Of a stretch of DNA of 46,322 bases, positions 31,056 through 38,523 are shown piece by piece. Positions within the stretch are counted from its first letter, which is position 1, and each line of letters starts with the position of its first letter. The position numbers were made by a program, and so were the translations under genes. The DNA is from a virus. The notes under the pieces were generated by a model. That model had not been told where the DNA came from and made no database searches. It saw only the letters and a program-made list of their open reading frames with translations. The stretch is from positions 1 through 46,322 of IMG/VR virus record IMGVR_UViG_3300035130_000135. One strand, written 5' to 3'.

Positions 31056-32405
31056 ATGGCAACACCAAATTGGTTAAACGGGCCGGGGCAGATTGAGCGA
31101 GTAGTCGGCGAAGGGCATCCGCTCTACGAAAACACGAAAGATCGGTGTGGACAGACCATCCAGGCTATGATTGAGGAGGAACATAGTGAAGATGGGGTTC
31201 ATGATGCCCGCAACACAGGGCTTTCGATGGAAATTGACACCTTTTCTGGGAATGGCGCAGCCCGAACGATTAGCTTGTCTAATGCTGGACTCACCCCGAA
31301 AAAAATTTTTGTGTGGGAAATGACCCCTGGCACTGACTTTTGTACCAATGGTGAGTTTAGCAGTGATACAACCGGATGGACTGCCGTCAATTGTACTCTA
31401 GCAAGTGTAGCAGGGGGACAAAGCGGAAATTGTTTGCAAATTACGCAGACAGGAGGAGTAAATCAAACAGCTTATCAGTCTGTAACAACACTCGTAACCG
31501 GCCGGACATATCGTTTGTCAGGATACGTTAAAAGTGGAACATCGGGAAACGAAGCATTTATCATCCAGGTTACTGGAGCAGGACTAACCCTTCAACTTAC
31601 AGGAACATCGTCTGGCTCCTGGGTACAGTATTCAGGAACTGCTATTGCAACCGGCTCAACAACAGAGATTGATCTTATCAAAAATACAGCAACGGCAGGA
31701 ACGATGCTTTTTGATACGATAGTCCTTGAAGAAGTTGGCGGTTCTGACATTACCCGTATTGATGAGATGACCTCAGATAAGGCTCAATCCTATCGCTATC
31801 AATCCGCAGCCTGGGAAATAGACTTAATTGATAATGAGCAAGCCGGATCGTTTGATGTTGGTGATACCTATATCAATACCAACGGAGAAACGAATTATTA
31901 TTGTGTGTTGGGAATTGATACAGATACTGTACCTGTAGGTGATACCGGGGCTGGCAGCGATCCGGACTGGATTACAAGCTCCGTGCTCAATCGTATTATC
32001 GCAGATAATAGCGCGGTGGTCTCTGTTGATAATATCGCCAACAATGTTGAGAGTCAAATTTGGACACAATTTGTCGAAGAGCATACAGTAGATGGGGCAC
32101 ATTCTGTGACCTTGCAGCATGTCCGTATTGAGACGATTGACTGGGCTGGGAATGATGCGGATGATCGGACAATCTCATGTAGTATAGATGATTTAGATAT
32201 TATGCTGATTGAGATCTATGAAGACGGGTCACCAGTAGCATTCAAGTCAAGTGATATGGCGGGCGATACCGCGAAACGAGAAAATATCGCGGCCTTTGCG
32301 GCAAATTATATTCAGGATATTACAACAACCAATGGGGAATTTGAAGTAGGCACTGGGCTTAATGCCTCTGGCAATACCTATGTTGCCTATATAATAGGAG
32401 TGTGA
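31056..32405 (+). CDS. Receptor-binding protein with nested carbohydrate-binding insert
   Basis: 449 aa. A repeat-type domain begins near residue 60 (FSGNGAARTISLSNAG, KIFVWEMTP) and resumes near residue 230 (SDITRIDEMTSDKA, NYYCVLGI). Between them, residues about 95-225, is an inserted jelly-roll resembling CBM4/9 (FCTNGEFSSDTTGW ... TYRLSGYVKSG ... FDTIVLEE). A second copy of the repeat domain closes the protein. This is a nested-domain adsorption protein: the CBM would give glycan specificity on a conserved fibre scaffold. Confidence 0.65.
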   Translation: MATPNWLNGPGQIERVVGEGHPLYENTKDRCGQTIQAMIEEEHSEDGVHDARNTGLSMEIDTFSGNGAARTISLSNAGLTPKKIFVWEMTPGTDFCTNGEFSSDTTGWTAVNCTLASVAGGQSGNCLQITQTGGVNQTAYQSVTTLVTGRTYRLSGYVKSGTSGNEAFIIQVTGAGLTLQLTGTSSGSWVQYSGTAIATGSTTEIDLIKNTATAGTMLFDTIVLEEVGGSDITRIDEMTSDKAQSYRYQSAAWEIDLIDNEQAGSFDVGDTYINTNGETNYYCVLGIDTDTVPVGDTGAGSDPDWITSSVLNRIIADNSAVVSVDNIANNVESQIWTQFVEEHTVDGAHSVTLQHVRIETIDWAGNDADDRTISCSIDDLDIMLIEIYEDGSPVAFKSSDMAGDTAKRENIAAFAANYIQDITTTNGEFEVGTGLNASGNTYVAYIIGV

Positions 32406-32409
32406 TAGT

Positions 32410-33081
32410 ATGGCGATAGCATTAGTGAGAATTAAAGACAATCGAGTGATGAACATTCGAGAGGGGTCAGACTGGCGAAAAGCGCTGTTTGACGCCCGTA
32501 AAAAAATCACGAAATACCAGCAGTTACAGGCGTGGCAAAAAGAACTTGAAGAAACTCCAGAGAAGAACGTGACACGAAGGAAAGACCTCCAGCGTGGCAT
32601 TGATGGATTGCAGGCATCATGGGATCGATGGATTCATAAACGAAAAGAGATCTGTGCAAAGCGATATGGTGGAGTGCCTGCTGATTATAGTACGGTTGAT
32701 GTGCCTCAAGACGATTATCGGGCGTTTGCGCAGGCTCGCTACGTTGAATATGACGGGGAAAACTTGACATACGATGTGAGACCCCTATATTATATAGAAG
32801 GGAGTAAGATTACCTGTACGAGTGGGTGGGTTAAGGAGAATGAATGCCTGCTTGAAGATGATGAAACTGATTTCTCAGCGCTCAATCTTGAAGAACCCAT
32901 GTATTTTCAGCTATGGTTTGCGCAGAACAAGGCTACGCAAGAAATTAGCGTGCAATTATTGGTGAGATCTGAGGATCAGGACTTCTCGAATTTCCCCGAA
33001 AACCTTACAAGATTATGGCGAGAGCCTATCTGTGAAGGTCGGGTCAACATAGATCACACCATTACATTGGGGAGGTTTTAA
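32410..33081 (+). CDS. Tail-associated protein, 223 aa
   Basis: Two parts: a helical, basic N-terminal 80 residues (ARKKITKYQQLQAWQKELEE, a likely coiled-coil), then a beta-rich C-terminal part. The ATG follows AGGAGTGTGATAGT. Plausibly a fibre assembly chaperone or fibre component because it follows the receptor-binding genes. Family unknown. Confidence 0.55.
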   Translation: MAIALVRIKDNRVMNIREGSDWRKALFDARKKITKYQQLQAWQKELEETPEKNVTRRKDLQRGIDGLQASWDRWIHKRKEICAKRYGGVPADYSTVDVPQDDYRAFAQARYVEYDGENLTYDVRPLYYIEGSKITCTSGWVKENECLLEDDETDFSALNLEEPMYFQLWFAQNKATQEISVQLLVRSEDQDFSNFPENLTRLWREPICEGRVNIDHTITLGRF

Positions 33082-33082
33082 T

Positions 33083-33331
33083 ATGCCATTTCCAGCAGAT
33101 GCAATTAAAGGAAAAGCAGATATAAGGCGAAAACGCGAAAAAGAGCGCAGGCTCGCCGAACAAGAGTTTTCAACTCTCCCAAATTGGATGTTTTGGGATA
33201 AAGTGCAAATGGATACTTATATTGATGAGAACGTCAACAATCTTGCAGAGGCAAAAGTTGTATTAAAAGCATTAGGAAACTTTGTGAGAATTGTTGTCCG
33301 GTATCTCGAACGTTATGAGGAGCGTGAATAA
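33083..33331 (+). CDS. Hypothetical protein, 82 aa
   Basis: Basic N terminus (KGKADIRRKREKERRLAEQE) then helices, with GGAGG 10 bases before ATG. One base overlaps the next gene (TAATG). Small helical proteins in this place can be fibre chaperones; no motif. Confidence 0.55.
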   Translation: MPFPADAIKGKADIRRKREKERRLAEQEFSTLPNWMFWDKVQMDTYIDENVNNLAEAKVVLKALGNFVRIVVRYLERYEERE

Positions 33332-33525
33332 TGGCAAAAAAAGAGAGAAAACCAGCTGCAAAGCTTGAAAATATTCGGAAATTCGTCTATGAACATAAAG
33401 ACGGGAAAGAAGAAGTCTTTGCGTCTTCACAAATCGAGGCAAAGATTCAAATAGAAGACATTCTTGCTCAAAAAGGAATGTCCTGGAAACGAGACAAGAA
33501 AGACTTTTATGAGGTAAGGATATGA
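33331..33525 (+). CDS. Hypothetical basic protein, 64 aa
   Basis: Very Lys-rich, coupled to both neighbours (TAATG before, 4-base overlap after). Function unknown; its operon position links it to the tail fibre genes. Confidence 0.55.
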   Translation: MAKKERKPAAKLENIRKFVYEHKDGKEEVFASSQIEAKIQIEDILAQKGMSWKRDKKDFYEVRI

Positions 33526-34412
33526 ATCAAAAACAGTATCTAGTTATAGCGATTGTGGGATTGCTTGTGGGATTACTCATGTCGGGTGGATTGCTTGCGT
33601 ATATTGCCTATGATAGCGCAGTCTCTCAATTCCTCTCAAAATCACGCAGCCCACAGTCTAGTACGGATTCATTTGCTCAAATGCTCAATAAATCATTTGA
33701 TGCAACAAATGGACTTTTTCAGGCAAAGTCTATTAGTAGAGGTGATTTTTCGCCACAGTCAAACAATCTCTCCCCTGCTCAAATGTTCGCGTTATCATTT
33801 GACGCAACTGATGGGCTTTGGCAGATTGGGCTTGATACTGCCTCATCTGATATTCCATTCGTTAACACGACATCGTTAGCTGATAGAGATTTGTTATATT
33901 ATAGTAGCACGGGAGAGGAATGGATCAATACGCAGGGGGTTATCGGAATCGGAGCAAACACGGCGGCTAGTCCATCATTGGCATGGGGTGGAAACACGGG
34001 ATTTTACGAAGTAGTAGACGGGGTTGTTTACTTCTCGGTGAATGGCACGGCTCGTATCCAGCTTGGAAGTACGTTTGGGGGTATTACTGCACGTTCCCCG
34101 GTTTTGTGGGACAATGCCGGATCAGCGGCTAATGCGTCACTATTTTTCGCAGGTGACGGCAATACTGGCCTTTACAGCCCTGAAGCAGATCACGTTGCAG
34201 TAACGACCGGAGGGACGCAACGGATACTTATTGAGAGTACGGGAGAGGCTAAATTTTTATTTGGGCTTGTTCCAGCATCAAAAACAGCAGATCCGTGTGG
34301 GTCAGGTTTCCCTGAATCCACCCTGTTTTGGAACTCAACCGGGAAATTTTTGTGTGTATGTGACGGGACAAATGATGTACAAGTCAGCGATGGAACAACA
34401 GCGTGTTTTTAA
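33522..34412 (+). CDS. Membrane-anchored fibre-like protein
   Basis: 296 aa. Residues 7-28 form a hydrophobic helix (YLVIAIVGLLVGLLMSGGLL) after a short polar start, without a clear cleavage site. Residues 45-110 contain a duplicated motif (FAQMLNKSFDATNGLFQ and PAQMFALSFDATDGLWQ). Residues 125-265 are beta-rich, like pyocin/phage fibre repeats, and the C terminus (PCGSGFPESTLFWNSTGKFL, then two Cys) is typical of fibre tips. It has the same anchor-plus-fibre design as the protein at 19655. Confidence 0.6.
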   Translation: MNQKQYLVIAIVGLLVGLLMSGGLLAYIAYDSAVSQFLSKSRSPQSSTDSFAQMLNKSFDATNGLFQAKSISRGDFSPQSNNLSPAQMFALSFDATDGLWQIGLDTASSDIPFVNTTSLADRDLLYYSSTGEEWINTQGVIGIGANTAASPSLAWGGNTGFYEVVDGVVYFSVNGTARIQLGSTFGGITARSPVLWDNAGSAANASLFFAGDGNTGLYSPEADHVAVTTGGTQRILIESTGEAKFLFGLVPASKTADPCGSGFPESTLFWNSTGKFLCVCDGTNDVQVSDGTTACF

Positions 34413-34423
34413 GGAGAAAATAT

Positions 34424-34750
34424 ATGAAACGAGTACTTTTTTTAGCGTGTTTACTGTTAGTTAGTCTAGCCGTTCATGCGGAAGTAACTGAAACGTATAC
34501 TGTGTTGAATCCTGGCGATCCTTATCTTGATTGGGTTATCAGGATTAATCGAACAACTATTGAAGATATTGATAGTCCAATACGTGATTTGCAGCAGTTG
34601 CACAATGAAAGCAAGCAAAATGCACTGGATATGGTAGCAGCCTACAACAATTTGTTGGAACAATTGAACAGCATTATTGATGAGGTGGGACTACCACAAG
34701 GGTGGAAAAAAGAATATATCGTTATTACCTACTCATCAACAAAGCCATAA
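34424..34750 (+). CDS. Secreted protein, 108 aa
   Basis: AAGGAG at 34411-34416 sets the ATG at 34424. Classic cleavable signal peptide: MKR, hydrophobic core (VLFLACLLLVSLAVHA), expected cleavage after AHA-type VHA at about residue 19. The mature part has a helical segment (DLQQLHNESKQNALDMVAAY). In this position, after the fibre genes, it is a candidate periplasmic lysis accessory (spanin-like) or envelope protein. Confidence 0.65.
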   Translation: MKRVLFLACLLLVSLAVHAEVTETYTVLNPGDPYLDWVIRINRTTIEDIDSPIRDLQQLHNESKQNALDMVAAYNNLLEQLNSIIDEVGLPQGWKKEYIVITYSSTKP

Positions 34751-34781
34751 ACGTATAATAATAATAAAGTGAGGTGATTGT

Positions 34782-34997
34782 ATGGATTTACAGCAGTTAC
34801 TCAAGAATGGTGAAAAAGTGGGGAACGTAATCGCGGCTATCATGAGTGATGAAACCGCGCAGGACGCGAAAGACCTACGTGACGTGATTAAACAGGCGAT
34901 CCGGATTGTTCTTGACCTATTACGTGAGCCAATGAACGCCACACGTGATATAGACGAACTAACCGAACGAGCAAGAACAGAACTCGAAAACCTGTAA
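34782..34997 (+). CDS. Hypothetical helical protein, 71 aa
   Basis: GAGGTGATTGT precedes the ATG. All-helical, acidic, no membrane span. Candidate lysis accessory by position only. Confidence 0.6.
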   Translation: MDLQQLLKNGEKVGNVIAAIMSDETAQDAKDLRDVIKQAIRIVLDLLREPMNATRDIDELTERARTELENL

Positions 34998-35025
34998 AGA
35001 AAAGACGAAGAATAGGAGTAATTTT

Positions 35026-35062
35026 AAAGGGCCTGTTGTTGACAGAATAGCAGGTCCCCTTT
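35026..35062 (+). terminator. Hairpin upstream of the holin-like gene
   Basis: AAAGGGCCTG (35026-35035) pairs with CAGG and TCCCCTTT (35051-35062, one mismatch/bulge), ending in TTTTG. It may terminate the tail operon or sequester the start of the gene at 35067, which has no free ribosome site. Confidence 0.5.
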
Positions 35063-35066
35063 TGAC

Positions 35067-35468
35067 ATGGAACAGGAAGGTCTCACAGAGCTAATTACCC
35101 TTGCCCAAAAACTGGGCGTCGGAGGGATTCTAGGTAATTTATTGATTATCATTATTACGCTTGTTGCATTGAAGCGGTTTGTCTTCAATGGGCTCGGATC
35201 AGGACTGGCATCACTGCTGAATATTGTTTCAGATGCCGCTAAAACCGTTATGAAAATTGAAGCGGCCCGAATTGAGGCAAACCTAAAAACCGCAAATGCC
35301 CTTGAAAACCTAGCAATCCAGGTCAAGAATGTACTGGCCTTACTTCGTGAGGATCGACAACTCATGCAAGAGCATCATAAGACCACGGAAGAAATGTATT
35401 CCCACATTGCCAAACGCAAGAGCGATTTTTTTCACCTCGACACAAACACCGCAAATCAAAAAACATAG
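35067..35468 (+). CDS. Holin-like single-span protein with coiled coil
   Basis: 133 aa. One membrane span (about residues 18-38, GGILGNLLIIIITLVALKRF) followed by a Gly-rich turn and a long helical cytoplasmic or periplasmic tail (VMKIEAARIEANLKTANALE). This could be a holin or an envelope scaffold. The start lies just beyond a hairpin with no clear ribosome site. Converges with the - strand gene ending at 35456. Confidence 0.55.
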   Translation: MEQEGLTELITLAQKLGVGGILGNLLIIIITLVALKRFVFNGLGSGLASLLNIVSDAAKTVMKIEAARIEANLKTANALENLAIQVKNVLALLREDRQLMQEHHKTTEEMYSHIAKRKSDFFHLDTNTANQKT

Positions 35469-35596
35469 GCGAGCAAGCGGTTTAATACAATCCCAATAAG
35501 ACAGCATAGAACTGTTATTATGAATGTTGCCCAAAAAACCCCAACCTTGTCTATTAATTGTTCTAGGTAATCTCTTATTTTACCTGATAGGTTCAT
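35456..35596 (-). CDS. Membrane microprotein on - strand, 46 aa
   Basis: Starts within the end of the upstream - strand gene and overlaps the convergent + strand gene by 13 bases. The product has a charged N terminus (about 18 residues) and one membrane span (VFWATFIITVLCCLIGIVL). Candidate holin/antiholin or exclusion protein. No strong ribosome site; coupling by overlap is the main support. Confidence 0.45.
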   Translation of the reverse strand: MNLSGKIRDYLEQLIDKVGVFWATFIITVLCCLIGIVLNRLLAYVF

Positions 35597-35822
35597 AATT
35601 TTTCTTCAACTTTTTTGTGAGTGTATGGTATTTTTGTAACACTTCATTGATTTGGAGGTCACTCCCGCTTGTGTAGCGCTCTCCCATCTGTTTATAAAGC
35701 GTGATCGCCTCAATCACAGCCACGGCAATCAAGAGCACACGACGATTATATTTCAAGGAGGATTCCCCCTGCTCACGTGGGCACACTAATGATACGGCAA
35801 TAAGCAACCGACATAAATTCAT
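35580..35822 (-). CDS. Membrane-associated protein on - strand, 80 aa
   Basis: Hydrophobic N terminus (NLCRLLIAVSLVC) and a second hydrophobic segment (VLLIAVAVIEAI), then a basic helical C-terminal half (QKYHTLTKKLKKNYEPIR). One of only two - strand genes, with its own promoter (35830-35858). Possibly an immunity, exclusion or lysis control protein. The ribosome site is weak (AGATGAT). Confidence 0.5.
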   Translation of the reverse strand: MNLCRLLIAVSLVCPREQGESSLKYNRRVLLIAVAVIEAITLYKQMGERYTSGSDLQINEVLQKYHTLTKKLKKNYEPIR

Positions 35823-35829
35823 ATCATCT

Positions 35830-35858
35830 AGTGTACACTATTCTATCTTATCTGTCAA
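35830..35858 (-). promoter_or_regulatory. Promoter for the - strand genes
   Basis: Read on the - strand: TTGACA (complement of 35853-35858), 17-base spacer, TACACT (complement of 35830-35835). The -10 overlaps the palindrome GTGTACAC (35831-35838). Short leader before the ATG at 35822. Confidence 0.65.
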
Positions 35859-35875
35859 TCTCTAAAAATTTCTGC

Positions 35876-35904
35876 TTGACATTTTTTGCATTATAATATA
35901 TTAT
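35876..35904 (+). promoter_or_regulatory. Promoter of the 35.9-38 kb operon (near-leaderless)
   Basis: TTGACA (35876-35881), 17-base spacer, TATTAT (35899-35904). Expected start about 35911, three bases before the ATG at 35914. It is back-to-back with the - strand promoter, only 17 bases between their -35 boxes. Confidence 0.7.
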
Positions 35905-35913
35905 AATACTACT

Positions 35914-36210
35914 ATGGAATTCTACGAATTATGCACAGTGTTACAGGCTAGCTCAAAGCAATGCCTTGGGGTATTAGTGCCTCATTATTTTCAATGGTCT
36001 CTTGTGGGGGCGTTTCGGCAATATCTACAAGGAATGCTTGTCATTCCTATAGCCTGCGACATGGCCCCTAGTGAGATAATTGAAGTTATTCAACTGCATC
36101 ATGCCTATTTTCCAAAAACTACGATGGTGTTGCTGTATGATAAATCTCCTGAATACTTTGAACAACTAGGAATCGAAAAGGAATATATACTGTGCAAATC
36201 ATTGATATAA
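35914..36210 (+). CDS. Hypothetical protein, 98 aa
   Basis: First gene of the operon after the divergent promoters; its mRNA would have a leader of only about three bases. Alpha/beta-looking protein with several Cys and aromatic residues, some hydrophobic runs (MLVIPIACDMAPSEIIEV) but no clear membrane span. Family unknown. Confidence 0.6.
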   Translation: MEFYELCTVLQASSKQCLGVLVPHYFQWSLVGAFRQYLQGMLVIPIACDMAPSEIIEVIQLHHAYFPKTTMVLLYDKSPEYFEQLGIEKEYILCKSLI

Positions 36211-36395
36211 CTAAGGAAGAGATGGCGCATTTACTAGTTGCTGTTAGAATGCTTCAGCGGCATGTGGGGCTGGGAATAAAAGAACGGAATCATCTAAAAG
36301 AAATATTCTGGCAGTTAGAGAATGTTGATGTCTTCTCGTTTGAGCGATGCAATGAATTATACAATAAACTATATCATAAACGAGAGGAAGTATAA
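36192..36395 (+). CDS. Hypothetical helical protein, 67 aa
   Basis: GTG start inside the end of the previous gene. Mainly helical with a basic C terminus. No motif. Translational coupling is likely because no ribosome site is evident. Confidence 0.5.
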   Translation: MQIIDITKEEMAHLLVAVRMLQRHVGLGIKERNHLKEIFWQLENVDVFSFERCNELYNKLYHKREEV

Positions 36396-36442
36396 CAAAC
36401 GCATGGAATCATTGATATAGGAAAACTTGAATAGATATAAAT

Positions 36443-36793
36443 ATGCCAGAAAGAATTCAACGTAAGCGTTCAAAGGGTTGGACAATGCCAGAAAACACAA
36501 TTTATGTTGGCCGGCCAACTATGTGGGGGAATCCCTTCAAATTCACGGATATTGAGAAATGTTATTCTGATGAAGAACGGCGTCAATATGCTGTTGATGA
36601 TTACGCAGAATGGCTTGAACACGGTTTTCCGCAGGCAGAGCATTGCCGTGGATTTGATGAGCAACGAAAGTATATTTTAGAGCATGTGCATGAGTTGAAA
36701 GGGAAGAATCTTGCGTGCTGGTGTCCGCTCGATAAACCTTGTCATGCGGATGTCTTGTTGAATCTTGCTAACAATGGCGTGAACGGCAACTAA
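36443..36793 (+). CDS. DUF4326 family protein
   Basis: 116 aa. Contains the family hallmarks: YVGRPTMWGNPFKF near residues 20-33 and a closing LKGKNLACWCPLDKPCHAD near 90-108. DUF4326 is common in phages and mobile elements; its function is unknown, with a nucleotide-related enzyme suspected. The start has no good ribosome site; the second Met (residue 15) is an alternative. Confidence 0.9.
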   Translation: MPERIQRKRSKGWTMPENTIYVGRPTMWGNPFKFTDIEKCYSDEERRQYAVDDYAEWLEHGFPQAEHCRGFDEQRKYILEHVHELKGKNLACWCPLDKPCHADVLLNLANNGVNGN

Positions 36794-36819
36794 AACCCGC
36801 CGCGAGAGTAGGGACAATT

Positions 36820-37023
36820 ATGAGAGCAAAAACAATACATCTACCAGAAGTTTTGATTGAAGAGGCACAGCGCCTCCATAAAGAGCATAAAGAGCAAATT
36901 AGGGCAGATCGAAAAGCAAAGCACATGCCTGGGCCAGATGGTGAGAATCATATTCTGAGAATGGCGATTGAACTCGGAATGCCATTAGTATCAATTGCCA
37001 TAGAAGGCTGGAAAGCTGAATAA
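36820..37023 (+). CDS. Hypothetical protein, 67 aa
   Basis: Opens with RAKTIHLPEVLIEEAQRLHKE, which resembles the strand-plus-helix of ribbon-helix-helix proteins, but the rest is not a clear match. One-base overlap (TAATG) with the next gene. Possible small regulator. Confidence 0.5.
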   Translation: MRAKTIHLPEVLIEEAQRLHKEHKEQIRADRKAKHMPGPDGENHILRMAIELGMPLVSIAIEGWKAE

Positions 37024-37220
37024 TGAAAGCTAAAGAAAGATTAAAAGCCCTTATTCAAAAAGAAACTAGGGGCCTCAACAGGCTTCTTGAGGAGGTCGTT
37101 GCTGACAAAAAGGAGTTACCAGAACTTCGTCAAAAGAATGCCTATCTTGAGGGGCTTCGGGAGGCCCTGAAGCTAATGGAGGAAGAAGATTATGCACGCG
37201 AAACCACAGAAAATTGCTGA
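37023..37220 (+). CDS. Hypothetical coiled-coil protein, 65 aa
   Basis: Starts in the TAATG of the preceding stop and overlaps the next gene by 29 bases. Highly charged, all-helical. No recognised family. Confidence 0.55.
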   Translation: MKAKERLKALIQKETRGLNRLLEEVVADKKELPELRQKNAYLEGLREALKLMEEEDYARETTENC

Positions 37221-37407
37221 CTTACAGCGCATCTTGTCTAAGATGTTGTTAGCTGCTGATGTCGCTAATGGGGATAAAGTCACATACATTGATAAGATGT
37301 TTGATTATCCAAAAAGTCACGAATTTCTCGAAATTCAAGACCGGCTTAAAGAGATTAAACAGGATCTGAATTATGGCCGGTTACGCTACCCTAAGAAGGA
37401 AAAATGA
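37192..37407 (+). CDS. Hypothetical helical protein, 71 aa
   Basis: GGAGG-type site upstream (AATGGAGGAAGA). Helical with a Lys-rich C terminus (RLRYPKKEK). Overlaps both neighbours; function unknown. Confidence 0.55.
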   Translation: MHAKPQKIADLQRILSKMLLAADVANGDKVTYIDKMFDYPKSHEFLEIQDRLKEIKQDLNYGRLRYPKKEK

Positions 37408-37577
37408 AATATAGGATTATACATCTTATTGCTATTAAACGATTTGATGTTGAAAAAAAATTGTTTTTGAGGAAATGGAAATTCATAAGCGGTTATGATT
37501 CTGCTGACGAAGCTATTCAACATATTGAACGATTTTCCAAGAAGCCTTTTAAGGTCATGCAACCCTATAGGGCATAG
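37404..37577 (+). CDS. Hypothetical basic protein, 57 aa
   Basis: ATGA-coupled to the previous gene (AAGGA upstream). Basic and aromatic (KYRIIHLIAIKRFDVEKK). Ends four bases before the structured RNA at 37581. Confidence 0.55.
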   Translation: MKYRIIHLIAIKRFDVEKKLFLRKWKFISGYDSADEAIQHIERFSKKPFKVMQPYRA

Positions 37578-37580
37578 AAT

Positions 37581-37661
37581 ATCAGGTGGGGGTTGTTGTA
37601 TTCGTAGGTTCTCTCAACAAGCCTACCAAGAGATACGGGTTGTACGCTCTCCCCACCTGAT
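37581..37661 (+). ncRNA. Pseudoknotted structured RNA 1
   Basis: Outer stem P1 ATCAGGTGGGG/CCCCACCTGAT (37581-37591 with 37651-37661, 11 perfect pairs). Inside, P2 TTGTTG/CAACAA (37593-37598 with 37615-37620); the P2 loop sequence GTAGG (37604-37608) pairs with CCTAC just after P2 (37622-37626), making an H-type pseudoknot. Then hairpin P3 AGAG/CTCT (37629-37632 with 37647-37650) with inner TAC/GTA. Nearly every base is used. It lies between genes, with no T-run after it, so it is not a simple terminator. Resembles none of the classes I can match. Confidence 0.6.
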
Positions 37662-37702
37662 TGCTTTTAGGAGAATTTGATTCCGATGAAAATTTTCACA
37701 GG

Positions 37703-37740
37703 TTTAGACGGCAAGATTACCGTCTAAATACTGTTATACT
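37703..37740 (+). promoter_or_regulatory. Operator-like inverted repeat and -10 box
   Basis: TTTAGACGG (37703-37711) and CCGTCTAAA (37720-37728) form a 9-base perfect inverted repeat. A TATACT -10 box follows at 37735-37740, 20 bases before the next start. The -35 region falls within the repeat, so a bound protein would block it. Confidence 0.55.
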
Positions 37741-37759
37741 TCCTCTACAAGGAGAATGT

Positions 37760-38023
37760 ATGACAAAACATCCTGTTCAACCCCTTGAAAAAGATTCACA
37801 TGGAGTATTGCGTTTCAAAGAAAATAAGATTGTCCGGTTTTTGTTAGATGCTGGCCCTTTCAACTTGAATCAAATTGCATCGATGCCTTTTGATAATGAA
37901 GATCGTGAACAATTAGCGCAACTCATCGGATACTCATTATCGGGCTTTGGCGAGTTGAGTTATGTCTCTGACGAAACTTACAACAAGGCAGAAGCGCAGC
38001 TTAACGGCAGCGCAACAGAATAA
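37760..38023 (+). CDS. Conserved hypothetical protein, 87 aa
   Basis: ACAAGGAG sets the ATG at 37760; the longer frame from 37661 begins in the RNA element. The sequence pattern (HPVQPLEKDSHGVLRFKENK, LLDAGPFNLNQIA, SGFGELSYVSDETY) is one I recognise as a widespread conserved small protein of phages and bacteria without known function. Confidence 0.8.
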   Translation: MTKHPVQPLEKDSHGVLRFKENKIVRFLLDAGPFNLNQIASMPFDNEDREQLAQLIGYSLSGFGELSYVSDETYNKAEAQLNGSATE

Positions 38024-38040
38024 ACGCTTGGAGAAAGATT

Positions 38041-38268
38041 ATGTGTAAAATTGACGACTTTCAAGAGCTTAAACAATATCTCCCTATGAAAGATGATTGC
38101 TGGCAAGAAACCGAAAATATCTGTCTAGATAAAATACAATTCTACATCAAACGCTTGAGAATTCAAGAACTTAGCCCACAAGAGCACCTTCTTTTAGACA
38201 TGCTCGAACAAGTCTGTGGGGCGTATCATGCCTGCAAAGAATGGGCATACAAACCAACAGATTTTTAA
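38041..38268 (+). CDS. Hypothetical protein, 75 aa
   Basis: Short helical protein with several Cys and aromatic residues. GGAGAAAG precedes ATG. No motif. Last gene before the replication control region. Confidence 0.6.
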   Translation: MCKIDDFQELKQYLPMKDDCWQETENICLDKIQFYIKRLRIQELSPQEHLLLDMLEQVCGAYHACKEWAYKPTDF

Positions 38269-38278
38269 TATTTTTTCC

Positions 38279-38306
38279 TTGACAATATATATGTGTATAT
38301 AGTAAT
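38279..38306 (+). promoter_or_regulatory. Promoter of the replication genes
   Basis: TTGACA (38279-38284) with AT-rich sequence after it and a possible -10 AGTAAT (38301-38306) at 16 bases. The -10 is ambiguous (TATAGT lies closer). It precedes the RHH gene at 38329. Confidence 0.5.
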
Positions 38307-38328
38307 GTCTTGGGGTGAGGTAAATATT

Positions 38329-38514
38329 ATGGATATAAAATACAAACCTATATGGATAGATCCCCAGCTACAGCCAAAACTTAAGGCTCATTGTGCTAGA
38401 CATAATATTAGCATGAAGACTTTTGTAGAGTCGCTTATCATGCAGCATATAAAAGATGATGCTTCACGCAATTATAGCCAAAAATCTAAAACGTATTCTC
38501 TCACTGCTGAATAG
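38329..38514 (+). CDS. Ribbon-helix-helix regulator (CopG-like)
   Basis: 61 aa. GGTGAGG sets the start at 38329. IWIDPQLQPKLKAHCAR followed by NISMKTFVESLIMQHI matches the strand-helix-helix of RHH repressors. Adjacent to a Rep-like gene, such proteins commonly repress rep transcription (copy number control). Probable regulator of this replication module. Confidence 0.65.
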   Translation: MDIKYKPIWIDPQLQPKLKAHCARHNISMKTFVESLIMQHIKDDASRNYSQKSKTYSLTAE

Positions 38515-38523
38515 GAAACATCT

